A stretch of DNA of 46,628 bases from Gnetum montanum (GCA_015680685.1 MNCI01035854.1:78542-125169); one strand, 5' to 3'; shown: positions 10,544 to 22,658, numbered from the stretch's first letter. A program made the numbers and translations. The notes: generated from the sequence alone by a model not told the origin.

Positions 10544-11780
10544 AGGTGCTTGAAATGTGAATGGTATGTCAATGATATAATTAATTGAGTTATTTTTTAT
10601 TAGTGTAATGGAAGTTTCTAGGCTAGGTGCATTCGAGAATTCTTATTTTAAATAAGTTGTGTTTTCCTTCACCCTCAAACACAAATGGAGTGAATAAGAA
10701 CATCTTTTTAGTGTTTCAAACTCTAACATTTATATGTATCAAATTTACATTGTTAAAATAATAAAAGAGTCAAGATGGTTACTTTGTTTATATGATTTTT
10801 GTAAAATATCATGATATTAACTATATGTGTTAGGGTGTACTTATAGTCAATTTGATTACATATAAAGGATTTATAAATAAGAGGTTTCTTATTCAATTTG
10901 TGCTTAAGTCATTGGTATATTATGTTTTTCCAATGGATTTTTCTTGGCAAACCTATTTTCTCTAGAATTCCCTTATGCAAGGTTCTAAATTACTTCTAAC
11001 TTCTTTAATCGATGCTGAAATTTATGTATGCAAAAATTTCTATGGATTCTCAAAATGAAATTTAGAGGATAGGGGACAAAAATCTATAGATTATGTCTAA
11101 GGTTGATGACATTTTTAAATTTATTCCATGGCTTTATCAAAATTTAAGGAAAATATTTATTGTAATGTATCTTTGAAATTATTGAGTAATCAAGAAAAAA
11201 TTGATGACACCTTCTGCTACATGATCAGAAGCCACTATCATGGTACTTGACATGACATGACCTACCTATACTACTGTTGTCATTGTGTTTCTTTGAAGCT
11301 CGGACACCATGATCCTCTCTTCTTTGTCTTCTCCTTCTTTGGCGTATTCTCAACTTCCTCCTTTCTGCAACAATGAAACAAAGGGTTTTTAATTAGCCAT
11401 GGGCATCACAGAAAATACCTAGCTTCTATTATTTTTGGTGCTAATGTTAGTGGTGGCAAAGTCATAGGAAATAAATAGGAAAAGTGATTCTTTGCAGAGT
11501 TTCTTGGTCAAATGCAATGGCCAGCCTAGGTCCTATGATTTGTCGAAGCCAGTGTGCTCATGGTCTGGAATAGATTTTGGCATATTTTGTTTTGGTTCTG
11601 GTTTTTGAATGGACTTTGCCAAATACAATATCACCACTACGTCACTCTATGACATTGTTTCAGTGAGCATGAATAGTGATGATATTATCAAGTTTTTAAG
11701 GTTGCTGTCCAAGACTGTGTTGCATGAAACTAATAGAGGAATTTTCCATTTCTAGGGTTTAGAAATTTTCTTCTAGGAAT

Positions 11781-12513
11781 TTTTTATCATTCTACTTTCT
11801 ATAATAGTTTGTATTCAATATTATCAATGTGGCATGTAATCAATACACACTTAGCTTCTCACCTTATTACAACACAAAAAACAAAGTATTGTAAATCCTA
11901 ACTTTAATTCAAAAACTTCCTATCTACTTCTCTTTACTTTTTTTTAAAAATTTTTTCTTATTGGACAATGTATTTTCACCTTTTAGTATAACAAAAAAGA
12001 AGAGTACTACAGATATTATCTTTAATTAAGAAACTTTGTACCTCCTTCTCTATAATTCTATTCTAAATGTTTTCTCATTAGACAATGCTTTTTCATCTCT
12101 CTTCCCCACATGTTAATGTTACTTTAATCATAGAATATTCAAGGCCTTTTTGATAGGTCCAGATCTCAATGTTAGTTTTATCATAGAATGTTTAGGGCCT
12201 TTTTGATAGGTCTTGAGAGACTATTGGGAATTATCTTTCAAATTGACATTTATCCTTAGATTTTTAAAAAAAAATCAATATTTATCTCTCGGTTTTCTTT
12301 TCCTACAAGAGATTAAGATTTCAATACTTGATATTAATTTTGTTGGTAAAAAAACTACATTATTATTATTATTTTCTCCTGATGAAGCTAATAAAGGAGG
12401 TGTTTCTATTTTAGCTAATAAAAATTAAACTAAAAATGTTTTGAAGATTTCAATTTTGGTTTTGACAACCTTAGGTGAGTTACTCGAATTATTTATCATA
12501 GTGAAAAAGGGAG
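11781..12513 (+). repeat. First internal repeat of copy A (LINE 5' part)
   Basis: About 740 bp, repeated at 13676-14419. It covers the AT-rich stretch before the LINE, a degraded LSWN-like endonuclease start (the WN codons are altered here), and the end near GTGAAAAAGGG. It looks like a second, older 5' fragment of the same LINE or a local duplication of its 5' end. Confidence 0.75.
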
Positions 12514-12555
12514 CTTTGGACTATCTCTATATTACAAGAAAACAACATCTAGCTT

Positions 12556-12810
12556 ATGTATGAAGACCTAGAGAAGAAACAAGAGATTAAAATTGAGACA
12601 ACCCAAATTGAAAATTTATTTAAAATTCAAGATGAAGAAGAAGAGGAGGATGATAAAACTAAAGTTGACACTAAAACTAAGGATGACAAAGACTACCTTG
12701 GCACGACAATGCTTCCTATGCTTAAGCATAAGCTTCCTTGGAAGATGGTGTTGAAATCTAGTAGTACGAATACAAGCTCATTTTCAAATAACTTTTTGAA
12801 ATCATTATGA
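12556..12810 (+). CDS. 84-residue acidic open frame, copy A only (unrecognised)
   Basis: The open frame encodes a charged peptide with a DEEEEEDDKTK run. It lies in the ~935-bp block absent from copy B. No homology is recognised; such acidic runs arise easily in GA-rich DNA. Probably not a gene. Confidence 0.12.
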   Translation: MYEDLEKKQEIKIETTQIENLFKIQDEEEEEDDKTKVDTKTKDDKDYLGTTMLPMLKHKLPWKMVLKSSSTNTSSFSNNFLKSL

Positions 12811-13675
12811 GAAATTAAAATGTTCAATTGTAAGTAGGAGGAGAAACTTGCCTAGAAGATAGTTTCAAAATTCCATGCACCTTCATTAGACTTTCCCAAA
12901 TTGAATGAGAAGTGGGATGTGCTTACACTTGATAGTAATGGTGGGTGTCCTGTATTGCGTACAAGAATGCAAAAACGTATGTGTCACCCATTCCAATCTG
13001 TCTTTTTCCCCAATCTTATTCTGACACAAAATAAGGTGTATTACGCATCTACGATACCTTGATTTCTTATTGATTATAAGGTTTTGCTACCTTGATTTCT
13101 TATTGAATATAAGGTTTTGGTTCGTAAAATTATTTGTCAAACTTGTTTTGTTACATTTCCTTCCAAATTTTACTTTCATAGACTTTGCCTCTTCTTAAAA
13201 AAGAAGGCATAAAATTCTTAGCTCTTTAAAAAAATGAAAATATGTTTTCTATCTTAATTTGTTTACAAAATTTTTGAGCTATTACCCAAGGCTACACACA
13301 ATTTAGACGATTGAAAAGATTTCAAAGTCATGATATGCAGGAATAACAGACTTATTTAATTAACATTATAGGCATGTATTGTCACTTGACTGTTAAAACT
13401 TGGTGGTTGTATCTAAAACTTCAAAGTTCATCCCTTCATTGACAAGAGCTTAAGCATGAACTAGAAGCAACATATACATGCAATTTGCTTAATTTGAAAC
13501 ATTTTTCTTAAACCCTTTTAGTTGTTGCTGCTATTTGTGTTTCTCGTTACCATTGCATTATTCCAACTCAATTCTTTTGAACATTTTAATATTGTTTAAA
13601 GCATTTACTATTCATTTTTAAATACATATTATTTAAATAAATAATTGAGTTATTTTTTTAGACTACAAGCATTTT

Positions 13676-14419
13676 TTTTAATCATTCTACTTTATATAAT
13701 ACTTTGCATTTAATATTATCAATGTGGCATGTAATTAATACACACTTAACTTCTCACCTTATTACAACACAAAAAGCAAAGCACTGTAAATACTAACATG
13801 AACTCAAAAACTTCCTATCTACTTCTCTTTTTACCTTTATTTTAAATGTTTATTGGATAATTTTTTTTCACCTATTAGTGTAACAAAAAAGAAGAGTACT
13901 ACATATACTATCTTTAATTCAGAAACTTTGTATCTCCTTCTCTCTACTTCTATTCCAAATGTTTTCTCATTAGACAATTCTTTTTTATCTCTCCTCCCCA
14001 CATGTTAATGTTACTTTTATCATGGAATGTTTAGGGCCTTTTTGCTAGATCTTGATCTCCATGTTAGTTTTATCATGAAATGTTTAAGGCCTTTCTTATA
14101 GGTCTTGTTCAAAGACTATTGGGGAGTATCTTTCAAATTGAAAATTATCTTTAAATCTTTTTTATAAATCAACCTGTCTCCAGGTTTTCATTTCCTATGA
14201 GAGATTAAGATTTTAGTACCTAATATTAGTTTTGTTGGTAAATACATTTTAAAAAACTACATTGTTATTATTATTATTTGCTCCTCAAGAAGCTAATAAA
14301 GGAGGTGTTGTTATTTTAGTTAATAAAAATTAAACTAAAAATGTTTTAAAGCTTTAAATTTTGGTTTTGACAACCTTAGGTGAGTTACTCGAATTATTTA
14401 TTATAGTGAAAAAGGGGGC
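13676..14419 (+). repeat. Second internal repeat of copy A (LINE 5' part)
   Basis: Partner of 11781-12513. It is continuous with the rest of the LINE downstream, so this is the copy in its original setting. A ~58-bp stretch (TTTTATCATGGAATGTTTA-type) is itself imperfectly repeated near 14016 and 14075. Confidence 0.75.
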
Positions 14420-16110
14420 AAAGTTAGAAATTATGCTAGATGACTTCGAAAGCTATTTGTTAAGCAAAATCATCAAGTTGAAGAAGAACTTTCAAAATTT
14501 GTCAAGAAAAGCTTATTATACTAAACAATGTTGGGATGCTTTTGACCCTAAAAGTGCTCTCGCTAAAAATCACATGTCATAGTGAAAAATTAAATATGAA
14601 CTTTGTAAGAAGTTTTAAAAATTTATCAAAGTAAAGGGTCAAGTACCTAACTAGAATTGTTTTATATAAATGATTCCATCACTACAAATCTTGGTATTAT
14701 GAATAGTTTTTTAGTAAATTATTTTTCTTCTAAAGGTTTTAGCAAGGAAACCTTCAAGGTATCTAATACACATATTCCTCATCTTATAACAAAACTGCAT
14801 CAAATTAGTTTTAAAGCATAAATTATAATGGATGAAATCAAAGCAACAACTTTTAATTTAGTAGATAGTAAAGCTCTAGGATTTGATGGTTTTCTAATTG
14901 AATTTTTTAAGAAACATTGAAACATTGTTGAAAGTAATCTCCTTCTTATTTTTAAGTATTTATTCAGAAAGCTTCTCTTGATAAAAATATTTTGGAGGGC
15001 TACTCTTGTTACAAAATTTTAGCAAAATACATGGTTTGCAGGATTCAATAGGTTATAAAAAATATTATTAGACTTGAATAGACAAGTTTTTTTAAAGGTA
15101 GACATATCTTAAATATTATTATCATAGTGGTTTGGGAGGGAATGTAGTGAGCTTTTGATACTAACTAGGACATTACTTTTATTAAGTTAGATTATGTTAA
15201 AGCTTATGATAGGATTGAATGAAATTTGGTATTTGTCTTATTTAAACCCTTCTTAATGATGCTAATGCTTAAGTTGCTACAAATTTTGAATCAAGTTCCT
15301 CCTTTCTCTTCAAGATTAGTTCATGAAAGTTATTCTCTTGCTCCCTCTATTTTTATAATTGTTGTAAAATTTTTTTAAAATATAATTTGCATTATGATCT
15401 CCAATGGAATATCATTAAGGAAATTTCAATTGATAATTAAGGTATGCAATTACTTAACATGCACTTTGCAAATGATTTTTTTTATAATTAACAATTCTAT
15501 GTAACATATCAATACTTTATTAGCTTGAGTGAAGCAATACTACATGTTATTTGACTCCCATATCAATTGGCAAAAACTTGTTATATATTATAATGACAAT
15601 ATTGATAAGTGGGTCATTTTTAGCTTTAAAAAATCTTTTTAAACAATTTTATTTTCAAAATTTCAAGAATACCTTTTTCTTTTGAGCCTAATTTAAATAT
15701 TATATAAAATTATATGGTTGATAAAATTGAAAAGAAGCTTTATAAATAGATATTAAAAAAATCTATCCCTACGAGCAAAGTTTTAGTTATTAAGCAAATG
15801 TTTCAATCTACTCATGTTTATTACTCCAGTTGTTGGGCTCCTTCAAAAACATCTTATGATAGAATTGATCATATTATCCATCGGTTTCTATGGTATATTA
15901 AGCAATATAGAAAAGACTTTTCTAGAGTTTCTTGAGATATTTACACTAGTAGCAAGAAAGATGAACGACTTGGCCTCATTACTTGTTATAACTAAGGTAT
16001 TAGTGTCTCAACAAAATGGATTGCAAAGTGCATTCATGGAAATAATGTTTGGATGCTCTTTTCCAAGAAACATACTTATGCAAAGAAAACCTAGAAAAAT
16101 AATACTAGGT
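14003..16110 (+). pseudogene. L1-type LINE ORF2 remnant, copy A
   Basis: Fragments follow the order of plant L1 ORF2. An LLLSWNV start at 14011 matches the apurinic endonuclease N-terminus, with a stop after V. A KGGV-type segment lies near 14290. At 14828 there is DEIKATTFNLVDSKALGFDGFLIEFF, where SKALGFDG resembles the usual KAPGPDG reverse transcriptase motif. At 15181 comes KLDYVKAYDRIE followed by a stop where tryptophan is usual. FANDFF at about 15462 replaces the catalytic F-A-D-D. At 15780-16100 come a SCWAPSKTSYDRIDHIIHRFLWY stretch read in two frames and LGLI. Many stops and frame changes are present. The element is dead. Confidence 0.8.
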
Positions 16111-16199
16111 AGTCCCTTTTCTTCTTTTACACTTAGTTTTCATGTACCATAAGCTTAGTAAACTTTCCCTTTTTTAGAGTGCCTCATTTTTATTCTAAC

Positions 16200-17229
16200 C
16201 TTCTTTTTTCTTCTTCTAGATTAATTAGAAACTAACTTAAGAAATAAATTGTATAACCTTCTAGAAACAAAGGCAATTGAAAGTTATAAGGCAAGGTATA
16301 ATTCATAACATCTCAACAAAAAAATTTGATTAAAATAAAAATGTATACCAAACAGACCGAGATGGATTACAAAATGCATATATTTTTTATGCATTTAAAA
16401 ATTTAAACCAAGAGAAGTGGTATACTCAACACATTTATACCAAGAATACATCACAACTGAAGCTCAAGGTTACAATCAAAACTAAGGTTAGAGATCAAAA
16501 TTGAGGTAAACTAGCTTCTTAAGCATTCTAGTTAGTGATTCACAAATCTATGAAAATTTTTGCTTATGGTGCATACCTGAAACATGAGCAAAAAAGAAGT
16601 CCATCCGATCCATCATAGATACTTAAAAAATATAATTTTAAATTAAAAAATGAAATTTAATGAACCTAAAATGGGAAAGAAAGAAAGAAATGAATCTAAG
16701 GTGAAAAGCAAGCAATAATTTTATTTGCGTCACATTAAATTTAATAATCTAGCTGTAGAAGGTTACTATTTCTAAGCTACTATTCCATTCAAGTATGGAA
16801 ATGTTATCATTAAGCTTAGTAAGCTTAGCTAGCTTAGCTTGAGTTCAAATCATTTTACAATTGAAGGTAGAAGATGGATTCCAACCCCCCAAAATAACAA
16901 ATTTGTACAAGAGCCATTGAAAAAGTTGCTTATATGATTTATTTTTACTCCTCACATGGCTACTTAGTCAATTTGTAGAGTTTATCTTTATTTTTGGTAA
17001 AAAAATGTAACATTTGTCCAACAAATACTCTAAGTTAGACCTACTAAAGCTTCAACACCAATTTCAATTTCATTAATTAAAATATGATTTATGCTTTCAT
17101 AAGAAGATTCTTGATGATAATGCTAGTTGACAAGTATAATTTAAATATTTTATTATTTTTTAATTCAGGCCTCGCAAATTGCCAAATTCTCACATCCCAA
17201 AAACATTTTGAGTTTTCCACTTCGGACTA
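16200..17229. other. Non-coding part of copy A after the LINE
   Basis: AT-rich DNA without a recognised frame. About 600 bp (16236-16838) and a further ~30 bp near 16860-16890 are missing from copy B. A run of AGCTTAG repeats lies at 16813-16842, at the right edge of the larger block. Confidence 0.5.
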
Positions 17230-17234
17230 ATTTG

Positions 17235-18282
17235 TGTTAATGCATAAATTTTGGTCGCATCAACATTGGGAAAGAAAACTCATTTTAGGATACTATTGCC
17301 TAGGGTGCCTTCCGTACAGGTACGAAACCCAATAATAGTCTCAACTAGAGAGGGCTACATGGCCTTTTGCAAATAATAAACTAGAAAGAAATCTAGAATT
17401 TAAATTAAATAATTATCTTCAATACAATAAGTAATTAAAAGAACTAAATTTTCCCTCGTCCCGTTGATGTTGTTGGTCTGTGATTGCTGATGGTATCCAC
17501 TACTAGGTAGGAAGACAACGATCGTCGCAAGAGAGGGAAAGAGAGAGAAAGAGAGAAAGAAAGATTGCCCACCACAGTCCACATAGAGCATCAAATGTAA
17601 TTCTTAAAGCCTATCATCGTTTGCCACCTTTTGTGCACCGTCATAGAGAGAAAGATCGTCCACCCACGTCTGCACCACCGAGACAAGCTGCCAACCCAAA
17701 GAAAACTGCATATCTCACATCTTGCGCATGGGTTGCGTTGCCTGTGTTGTTGCAGATAAAAAGAAGAGAGAGAGAACCCTCCTTCCATTGTCAAGAAGAC
17801 CTGCAAAGATTCGATTTTGAGCCACTAGCTTTAGACCCTCCTTAAAGATCAGCTGAAACCTGTAAAGGAAAAGAAAAAAAAAGAGAAAATTGCCGCTGGA
17901 GAGAAAGCTGCCCTTCTTAGACCCCTCCCAAGAGCCATCTTTCTCCCTGGTTTTATAGCCATTGCAGCCATCCATAATGATGCCTACGTTTCATGTAATG
18001 GCTACAGAAACCGCCACCACTTCTTGTGTAATAATGCCTACGTTCTTCAATTAAGTGCCCACTATGTTTATAACTTCCAAAACGTTTGCCACTATAACCG
18101 CTCTAACTTCCAAAACGTCTACCACTAATGCCACTAATGACTGTAAATGCCCTCATTAATGACCACCACCCCGATAGTTTAAATGCCCACTACTAAGATG
18201 ATTTTTACTATGGTTATTAAGAGAGAGATAAAGACGTTGATAATCATGGCCCCATGAGAGCATGGGAGTGTTGACATCAACA
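17235..18282. mobile_element. Solo LTR, 1048 bp, with 5-bp target duplication
   Basis: The block begins TGTTAATGC and ends CATCAACA, so it has TG...CA termini and short inverted ends (TGTT/AACA). It is flanked by ATTTG at 17230-17234 and 18283-18287. Copy B at the matching place reads GGACTAATTTGATGCATAG, with a single ATTTG and nothing inserted, which is the empty site. Inside are GAGA-rich stretches (17530-17565, 17758-17775) and repeated CCACTA/CCAAAACG pieces near 18055-18190. No coding capacity is recognised. It is best read as the product of recombination between the two LTRs of a full element inserted after the A/B duplication. Confidence 0.93.
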
Positions 18283-18638
18283 ATTTGATGCATAGATTCC
18301 AACAGAATTACAAACCCTCGTGAGTGTACGTTATGGATTGGAATTTGCCATAACCAGTTAGAGAGGGAACATCGATTTATAGGGGGCAGGGTCTTTCCGA
18401 CCAGTAAAAGCCATAAGGGCTCATAACAGGGGTTTTTTAAACCAACACAAATGCAAAACGGATATTCATACTGAAATTTGAAGCGAGTTAGGCAAACAAG
18501 AACTTTAATACTAATGACTGTGAATCGTTAAAAGATGAAAAAATCGTAAAAAACGTCCAACTAAAGTTTAAAATGATTTCAAAGATGATAACTTCTCATA
18601 AGGATTCAACATGGAATGAGGAAAAGGTAAAGCACAGC

Positions 18639-21600
18639 AACGTTGACTGTGTTGGTAATGTTGCTTATATGATTTCATGTGGCGTACTCAATACGATCCA
18701 AACCCATGCACTAATAGATAATGTATGCTTATGATGTGCATGCAAGTTGAAATGCCTCTATAAATTATCTATAAAATATCCTATAAATAACTAATAAAAA
18801 TGTTACGAAACCCCAAGGATCTAGATTTAAACTTGATTTACTAATTCCAAAGGAAGCCATAAAATAGATAAAAATTATTTATTAGAAGCATAGACACAAT
18901 AAAGCATTATAGCATAGTAAGATTTCATAATACTCATATATATAATTAAATAAAATTTATTTAATGAAAATGAGAATTTTGTGCAACCACAAAAAGGTAG
19001 TTGTCTAAAAATTTTGTTAGTTGCATCATAAAATAGGATGTAATATAACAATTCTAACGACACTTGTTTTACCTTAATTAGACCTTTAGAAAAAAAGATC
19101 TTCAAGTTTACTGTTTATTAAATTAAATAATAAAATATTAATATATAATAAATAATATTAAATTTTCTTGAACATATAATGCAATTTCGCGATCCTAATG
19201 GCATAGGAAATTCATATCTATCTTATTTTATTATTTATTCACAAAAAAGGTACATGGCTCAAGTATCCAAAAAATGTACAAGGTTTCTATTTTACAAAAA
19301 TACAAAAATTATTTTTCAAGTTAAGAGGGTCCAAGTTGTAAAAAAATGATCCACCTTTTATCCCATGTTTCTCTTTCAACGATTCCTTTTCTAACCTAGG
19401 TACTTTGCATCAAAATGTAGGAAGAATTAGAACCTGTCAAAGAAGAAAGGTTATTATATTTCCCTCTTCATGGAGCATAAAGGTTTCAGATCAAAAGTCA
19501 TAAGAAATGGGCTAGACAAATGTTTATAATAAAATATTCAAAAAGTTTCAAGGTTGCCACAAATTTTTCAAAATGTTTTAAAGTTTAGAAATGTCACAAA
19601 ACTTCCAAAAATTCAAAAGAAATCCAAAAATCCAAAGAATGGATATCTTATCAAGGCATCTCCAAAGGCTAAGTCTTGGTTATCCTCACTACCAATAGGA
19701 ACCATCAGGTCTTGGAATAACCTCACTACTATTATCATATTATCCTTTAAATTTTTTTCATGTCCAAAAATATCATAAGTTTGTCTAGCAAAATCCAAAG
19801 AATGTATATTTTAACCATATGCATTATATAATGCATATATAAAAGTAGATGCATTATATGCATTTTCAGTGCATTTGCACATGAATGTGCTTTTTACTAG
19901 CCCTTTTTAATTTGATTTTTATTTTTTAAAAACATAAACAATTTTCATAAGTTTTTTTATAATTTTTTTTACCTATTAATACCCCCAAGACTTAACACTC
20001 AGAACACTCACATCGAGATGCCAAATCAAATTTTGTTTAAACCTACCAAATCCTTATCAAATGATCTACCTAATTATATGTTGAAATCTTATCTAAGCAT
20101 TACTTATCACGGTTGCCCAATTCAAATGCCGAAACTTTTACAGTATTTCAATAAACTAGAAATTGTGATATCTCAAGAACTGTAACTATGATTCTAGTGA
20201 ACCAAGGGTTAAAATCAACATTTTCAAATGTCCAAAACATATTGGTAAGGTCAGATTTTGGGTAGGACATCATTCTAAGGTACTTTCTTAACAAAGCTAA
20301 TTTATGAAATACTAATCATAATTAAAAATGGGCTCCAAAACCTAGTTTAATGACAAAACGTAATAAGGGATATGTTTTGGGTAGGATTAGGGTTCAAAAT
20401 TGTTCCGTGAAAAGGGTATTATATATAATCACATATAAATAATACAAATAAAAAGATGCATAACTAGATGTACATAATAAAGATTGATTATCGATAATTG
20501 TATGTGCATAAAGAATAAAATATGCATAATCAAATACTTGTAAAGGCATAATAATTGACAAAAAGCAAAACTTCTAAGGGTAAATGGATTTTAACATTTA
20601 ATCATAAAATATTTGGAAGATCTAGGACTAAGCTCCAATAGTTGTAAAATAAAGGATACAAAACTTTAACATATACCCTAGCAAGCAAATTGCATTCACG
20701 TATGTAGGAAAGTAACAACAATAATAACAATAAGCTAATTTATTAAAATGTATGTGATGACATTAAATAATTAATTATATGCATTAAATTAAATAATTAA
20801 AATTTATGCAAATTTCTAGGTTGCGACCAAGATGTTGTGACAATTGAGGCATAGTCCATCTTAGGCTTATGGTAGGCCATCTAGCTATGTTTTGGACTCA
20901 AGGATGGTGCCAAAAGGTGCATTGCTAGAGCAGTGCTATTACATCTGAGGGTAAAACACCTACTATCAATCCATTTTTGAAACTTACTAATATTATCCTT
21001 AGTGTTATTTGTTAGTACTTGTTCTTATTAGAGTCTAAATGTATCTCCCAAAAGCATGATCATAGCTTCTACCAATCCTTATATGTTAATTGTCTTCTAC
21101 CTTATTAAAAACACTTCCATCCTAAATTCATTAAATGCAAAGAAATTCCTTGGCGTGTTGGATAACATCAAGGCAACATTATGATAAATGGTTTTTTCCA
21201 AAGTTTTGAGATGATTGTACTTCCTTTCTACTATCTTAAGACTTTGTGTTTTGGATCATAAGGTTTATATTCATTAAATGTTTATCATACCCCCATCCCC
21301 CCCCCAGCCCCCCCCCCCCCCCCCCACCCCTCCCCCCCACCTAGCCCTCTATGAACCATATGAGCATATCCATTACCACTACACTTAACCTATACATTGG
21401 CCACTTAGAACTTACATTCATGAGGCTTTAATGGCTGGTTTGTATTCTCGTTATCATTATTGATATTGGATCATGAGATAGTGGGCAAGATGGACACTAA
21501 ACCCCAAAAAATAGTATTAATGAGAAAAGCAAATTCAAAGTACATTACATGCTTGACACTAAGTAGACAACATTAAAAAAATCCTAGATGAATTAGACCT

Positions 21601-21661
21601 TATCTCCACTCTAATTGTCATCTAAAAAACTTGTAGAAAGATGTCTTATTGTGTAGTAGAG
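18639..21661. other. AT-rich intergenic DNA
   Basis: No gene is recognised on either strand; open frames are short and AT-driven. An unusual C-rich tract lies at 21290-21341. A local set of ATGCATTATA-type repeats lies at about 19818-19870. Confidence 0.5.
21290..21341. repeat. C-homopolymer tract
   Basis: About 50 bp is nearly all C on the plus strand, with runs up to about 21 C broken by single A, T or AG. The minus strand is therefore G-rich and could form G-quadruplexes. Such tracts are also error-prone in sequencing, so the exact length is uncertain. Confidence 0.85.
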
Positions 21662-22530
21662 TGATGGGATGCAATATCACATGGGCCGCGATATCACGTA
21701 TGCGATATCGCATCCATCGTGATATTGCGTACACGATATCATGTCTTCCTTGCGATATCGCATACGCGATATCGTAGTTCGTCGCCATGTCTATCAATAA
21801 GAGGCAGCTCTCCCTTGTTTCACAACTTAGAGTTAGATTATAGCTAGACTCTCGCATTTTTATCCCTCCAGAGATAGAATTATTTTCTAGTGTATGCCCG
21901 CAGTGTGATGAATGTAATTATATGGCATCCTTATTCGAGTGTGACGTACTTGGATACGTACATGACCGAAAATAAAGATCGAGATTACTTCATCATTGCA
22001 GCATTCACTTAGTTTAATTGTTTAATTATTTAATTGTTATTGTTATTTACTACTTTCCTAATTAGTCTCTCTCACCCTTAAACTCATGTTAAATGCGGTA
22101 TGAATACAACTTGATTACGAGCATTTAAGTGTGACTACTTGGTAACCCAGTAGCATACCTAGGATCTGTGCTTGGTAATCCCACTGGTAGTCGTGCACGA
22201 AGTCCAAGATGTGTATGGATAATCAAGGAACGGATGCTCATCGCACTTAGGCTAGATTAGATTCTCTTACCCTTTCTCTCCTAGATTAGTAAACATTACT
22301 TTCCATTGCCTTTAGGAATAGCATTAGATTAAGAACCACATCATACACCTCACTCTGGACTAAACCATACGTGACAACCTAAATACTAGTCCAGGTGGGA
22401 AGACAGCAAACTGCGACCTAAGGCTAACTATCTAGATGCCACAACTAGTTCGTCTGTAGAGTTCGACCGGATCGTGCTTGTAACGCTCGTATTCGTATGG
22501 TTGAGTGTAGGGGTACCTCGCCACTCATCA
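21662..22530 (+). repeat. 5' LTR of element 2
   Basis: It begins TGATGGGATGC, matching the start of the LTR at 46513 (TGATGAGATGC), and ends ACTCATCA just before the primer site. The first ~115 bp carry the GATATC palindrome array. Landmarks shared with the partial LTR at 45789 are TTATTCGAG (21931), an AATAAA (21972) and two CTTGGTAA motifs (22138 and 22171), all in the same order. Confidence 0.8.
21671..21776. repeat. GATATC palindrome array in U3
   Basis: Five exact GATATC hexamers (21690, 21704, 21735, 21754, 21768) lie within 84 bp, with near matches at 21673 and 21721. Several are embedded in longer palindromes such as TGCGATATCGCA. The spacing is 14-31 bp. This is the expected place for transcription factor sites in an LTR. 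Confidence 0.85.
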
Positions 22531-22531
22531 T

Positions 22532-22549
22532 TGGCACCGTTGTCAGGGA
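22532..22549 (+). other. Primer-binding site (tRNA-Asp type) of element 2
   Basis: The sequence TGGCACCGTTGTCAGGGA lies one base after the LTR-terminal CA. From memory the plant tRNA-Asp site is TGGCGCCGTTGCCGGGGA. The three differences are all transitions of the kind made by decay of methylated cytosine. This fixes the plus orientation of the element. Confidence 0.85.
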
Positions 22550-22658
22550 CAGTGCTAGTTATCTAGATTAGTTATATCATACAAGGTTTTTTTAAAGGAA
22601 TTAACAATATATCTTTTAGAAGAAATAATTATTAAAATTCACACACAATTTCACAATC

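Larger units (their letters stand above)
9928..18638 (+). repeat. Copy A of a diverged segmental duplication
   Basis: This segment matches 28564-34660 collinearly. Copy A has three extra blocks: about 12536-13470, about 16236-16838, and the solo LTR 17235-18282 with its target duplication. Subtracting these gives about 6.1 kb, matching copy B. Both copies share the same dead LINE, the same internal duplication and the same downstream non-coding DNA. A block duplication after the LINE decayed therefore fits better than two LINE insertions. Confidence 0.9.

Noticed and set aside
17400-17975. Several short frames on both strands
   Set aside because: They all lie within the solo LTR, overlap each other and have low-complexity GAGA or CT content.
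21618-21857. 79-residue minus-strand frame with repeated YRIRDIA-like words
   Set aside because: It is the reverse reading of the GATATC array in the LTR.
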